This document shows, piece by piece, positions 61,587-64,000 of a DNA stretch of 64,000 nt (position 1 is its first letter; the number at the start of each line of letters is the position of its first letter). The notes under the pieces were generated by a model that was not told where the DNA came from, searched no databases, and saw only the letters and a program-made list of their open reading frames with translations. Source of the DNA: Algibacter_G agarivorans (GTDB taxonomy: Bacteria > Bacteroidota > Bacteroidia > Flavobacteriales > Flavobacteriaceae); the NCBI RefSeq assembly GCF_039543245.1, contig NZ_BAABJJ010000014.1, forward strand, positions 1-64,000, written 5' to 3'. Both the position numbers and the translations under genes were made by a program.

Positions 61587-62192
61587 TTATTTCTGTCCTC
61601 TCAACACAGGATTAAGCTCATCATCATTATACATTTTCATTTGCTTATAAACTTTCATGTATTTATCGCCTTTCTCGATATCGCTTAAAAGCGTATCAAT
61701 AGCGGTCGATAAATCTACACGCTGTTCTAATAAAATGTCTAATTTTTTCTGACATGCGGCTTTATGCGAATCTGAAGCATCAGTTCGAGTTGCCTCTTCG
61801 TTCATGTGGTACACTTTCAATGCTAAAATAGATAATCTATCTACGCCCCAAGCTGGACTTTCAGTATTAATAGTGGCATTTTCTTTAACAGGAGCATCTT
61901 TATATTTTTCCAAAAAATAACTATCAATATATTCCACCATATCCGTTCTATCTTGGTTTGAAGCATCAATTTTACGCTTTAAAGTTAAGGCGGCAACAGG
62001 ATCTATTTGTGGATCGCGAATAATATCTTCGTAATGCCACTGTACGGTATCAATCCAACATTTTCTATATAATAAATGTTCTAATAAATCACTTTCCGCG
62101 TAAGCGTTTTCAAAAGGCTGATCTACAGTGTTAATAATGTGGTATTTTTCAATGACGTCTTGAAATATTTTGTTGGCTTTTTCTGTGAACAT
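61587..62192 (-). CDS. DUF4254 domain-containing protein
   Basis: 201-residue mostly helical protein: LLEHLLYRKCWIDTVQWHYEDIIRDPQI (about 32-60), ALTLKRKIDASNQDRTDMVEYID, RLSILALKVYHMNEEATRTDASDSHK, CQKKLDILLEQRVDLSTAIDTLL. These are DUF4254 hallmarks. No enzyme function is known. It is upstream of the GT9 gene on the same strand; linkage suggests a lipopolysaccharide-related role (inference). Its 16-nt leader matches that of the bactofilin gene. Confidence 0.85.
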   Translation of the reverse strand: MFTEKANKIFQDVIEKYHIINTVDQPFENAYAESDLLEHLLYRKCWIDTVQWHYEDIIRDPQIDPVAALTLKRKIDASNQDRTDMVEYIDSYFLEKYKDAPVKENATINTESPAWGVDRLSILALKVYHMNEEATRTDASDSHKAACQKKLDILLEQRVDLSTAIDTLLSDIEKGDKYMKVYKQMKMYNDDELNPVLRGQK

Positions 62193-62265
62193 AATGTGTT
62201 AAATTTTAAAGCGTAAATATACTTCATATTTAATTAACTTTACTACTGAAAAACCATAACTCATT

Positions 62266-62925
62266 ATGCATATCCACCATATATCTCAGCAAAACTCAAT
62301 ACTAAACACTTTTATTTCAGAAATTAGAAATATTGATATTCAAAAAGATAGTATGCGGTTTAGAAGAAATATTGAGCGTATTGGAGAAATTTTGGCTTAT
62401 GAAATCAGTAAATCTCTAAATTTTAAAACGTCATCTATTAAAACCCCTTTAGGAGAAGCTTCTATAAATGTATTAGAAAACGATATTGTTTTATGCTCAA
62501 TTTTAAGAGCAGGTTTGCCTCTACATAATGGATTGCTTAACTATTTTGATACTGCTGAAAATGCTTTTATTTCGGCCTATAGACATCATAAACATAATCC
62601 TGAAAGTATTGAAATAATTGTAGAGTATTTAGCTTGCCCAAATTTAGAAAACAAAACACTTATTTTAGCAGATTCTATGCTAGCCACAGGACAATCTATG
62701 GTGGCAACTTTTGAAGCTCTAAAACCTTTTGGAACACCTAAAGAAGTCCATTTAATAAGTGCGATTGGTGCACAGGAAGGTGTTAAATTTGTTGAAAAAC
62801 ACTTTGATGATAACGTGCATTTGTGGATTGCCGCTATTGATGAAAAACTCAACAAAAAAGGCTATATAATTCCTGGGCTTGGTGATGCAGGCGATTTAGC
62901 TTTTGGCGAAAAACTACAACAATAG
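62266..62925 (+). CDS. upp: Uracil phosphoribosyltransferase
   Basis: Pyrimidine salvage enzyme making UMP from uracil and PRPP, 219 residues. LCSILRAGLPLHNGLLNYF is the conserved flap region, LILADSMLATGQSM (about 135-148) the PRPP-binding loop, and IPGLGDAGDLAFG the uracil-binding C-terminal segment. ATG 62266. Its end overlaps the convergent DUF6427 gene by 12 nt. Confidence 0.95.
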   Translation: MHIHHISQQNSILNTFISEIRNIDIQKDSMRFRRNIERIGEILAYEISKSLNFKTSSIKTPLGEASINVLENDIVLCSILRAGLPLHNGLLNYFDTAENAFISAYRHHKHNPESIEIIVEYLACPNLENKTLILADSMLATGQSMVATFEALKPFGTPKEVHLISAIGAQEGVKFVEKHFDDNVHLWIAAIDEKLNKKGYIIPGLGDAGDLAFGEKLQQ

Positions 62926-63837
62926 CAATACAAAAGGGACAATAAAGAGTACCGAAAGAAAGACTTCCTTAAACCATTTTTCTTGAATTATCTCGATATA
63001 ATTGGTAATAATTATTGCCAACGGCGCAAAGAGAAATAAAAATTCACTACCATTTTTTTCAGGAACTTGTAATACTATTAAAAACCCTATAATAGCAGCT
63101 ATAATAATGAGTTTAAACGACACTCTAAACACTTTTTTCTTCTTCTTAATGTTTTTTAAATAGAAAAACGAAGACCAAATCCCGAAAGATAAAAGTACCG
63201 TGATAGCGATTAAATACGATAAAGAATTATAGTTGCTAAAATCATAACTTGTTTGAGGGGATATGTCGAACATGCCAAAAAAACTATCGTAAAACACTAT
63301 AGAAGTCGCAACAGAAATTATAAAAACAGTAAAAACGCCTAAAAAAGGTACTATCCAATGTCGTACATTATTATCTGTATATAAAACAAGTGACACTATA
63401 ATCAAAGCAAAAAACAGAATGGACCAAAAGTAAAATAGTGCGGCAATTGCAATCCAAAAAGCAGCATCAAACAGTTTCTTTTTCACGTCTTTTTGAGAGT
63501 GCAAACTTACTATTCTTCTTAACCCTAACAGTACAAAAAAATTGGATATAAGCACATTAGAGTTACTGGTTGTCTGAGTAATAAATAGCAAAAACAGACT
63601 AAACAGCAAAATTTCATAATTGCTTTTTAAGGTTAAACTATTCTTATTAACTATAAAATCTAAAAGTAAAATAGATGCATACGCTACAAAAAGCAATGTG
63701 GTCTGCTTTACAATAAACGCCATTGGAAACGGCTCATTTATTAAACTTAATCTAGCTATTACAAAAGCTAAAAGCGTAATAAAAAAAACGATGATGAAAT
63801 TTATTGGCTTAGATTTATTAAAAATACTTGTTATCAT
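62914..63837 (-). CDS. DUF6427 family membrane protein
   Basis: 307-residue polytopic membrane protein with about nine helices (IVFFITLLAFVIARLSL, LLFVAYASILLLDFIV, LLFSLFLLFITQT, ALFYFWSILFFALIIVSLVLY), basic loops, and a short tail. Flavobacterial genomes commonly have a protein of this family next to upp, as here. The function is unknown; it does not show transporter motifs I can name. Confidence 0.8.
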   Translation of the reverse strand: MITSIFNKSKPINFIIVFFITLLAFVIARLSLINEPFPMAFIVKQTTLLFVAYASILLLDFIVNKNSLTLKSNYEILLFSLFLLFITQTTSNSNVLISNFFVLLGLRRIVSLHSQKDVKKKLFDAAFWIAIAALFYFWSILFFALIIVSLVLYTDNNVRHWIVPFLGVFTVFIISVATSIVFYDSFFGMFDISPQTSYDFSNYNSLSYLIAITVLLSFGIWSSFFYLKNIKKKKKVFRVSFKLIIIAAIIGFLIVLQVPEKNGSEFLFLFAPLAIIITNYIEIIQEKWFKEVFLSVLFIVPFVLLLL

Positions 63838-63857
63838 TAACTGTTTTTGTATTTTTG
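63828..63857 (+). promoter_or_regulatory. Bacteroidota-type promoter of the last gene
   Basis: TTG (63828-63830), 19-nt spacer, TATTTTTG (63850-63857) fits TTTG-N19-TAnnTTTG. It overlaps the first codons of the opposite-strand DUF6427 gene. Confidence 0.65.
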
Positions 63858-63908
63858 CTACGTAAATATACTAACTATATACCCAGTTAGAAAATAATAA
63901 TAACACAC

Positions 63909-64000
63909 ATGAAAGATTTCTTTTACGCTATACAAGATTTATTTGTTGATGTCATTTTTGCACCTTTTGACGCTTTAAGAGCCTTAGAACTTGAAAGCTG
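63909..64000 (+). CDS. Conserved small protein (DUF6341-like), cut by window end
   Basis: The first 30 codons, MKDFFYAIQDLFVDVIFAPF then DALRALELES, are visible before the window ends. I recall this as the start of a short flavobacterial membrane protein (DUF6341) that follows the upp/DUF6427 pair. The ATG is 52 nt after the promoter box. The rest is outside the window. Confidence 0.7.
   Translation, partial: MKDFFYAIQDLFVDVIFAPFDALRALELES

Overview
The window comes from an AT-rich member of the Bacteroidota, almost certainly a marine Flavobacteriaceae. The evidence is the gene content (PorW/SprE-type gliding and secretion lipoprotein, DUF5687/DUF6427/DUF4292/DUF4254 families, HU/SPOR protein, split ATP synthase operon lacking atpD and atpC), TAnnTTTG-type promoter boxes, and the many short palindromes between genes. 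No rRNA, tRNA, CRISPR array, phage or complete insertion sequence was found.

Layout: 1-6011 is an envelope glycan cluster (HEAT protein, GT2 glycosyltransferase, LtaS-like phosphotransferase with TPRs, YaiO-like outer membrane barrel). 6067-7266 is hflX. 7359-14283 holds two endonuclease/exonuclease/phosphatase paralogues around a TonB-dependent receptor and a DUF5689 lipoprotein, probably a nucleic-acid or phosphodiester scavenging locus. 14403-19813 holds a small membrane protein, the tail of a dead TonB receptor, and a tight operon DUF3108 - tryptophan 2,3-dioxygenase - M23 peptidase - pgi. A repeat island (19814-20608) separates it from hppD and hmgA (tyrosine degradation). Then come a patatin/surface-antigen protein, uvrC, and a RimB-like protease / RimK / AstE-like trio. 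30010-41146 is mostly housekeeping: 5-formyl-THF cyclo-ligase, lspA, a DksA-like protein, ileS, plsC, trpS, dprA, an HU/SPOR protein, a thioesterase and an EnvC-like factor.

39917-47020 (minus) runs flippase - dut - nucleotidyltransferase - monooxygenase - TPR - DUF4292 - EnvC, a conserved-looking envelope operon. 47133-56236 (minus) is the ATP synthase operon headed by porW/sprE, a bactofilin and AtpZ, then a small membrane protein and atpB-E-F-H-A-G. It is interrupted between atpA and atpG by a four-helix-bundle (23S IVS/Avd-type) gene bracketed by its own short repeats. This is the most unusual structure in the window. 56510-59290 is a PadR-controlled ABC exporter with a small gene broken by a single in-frame stop. 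The end carries a PaaE-like reductase, GT9 + DUF4254, upp, DUF6427 and the start of a small conserved protein cut by the window edge.

Several families of 15-35 nt palindromes and one longer (~155 nt) element recur in nearly every intergenic space. They act as terminator-like spacers and in one case have been captured as coding sequence.
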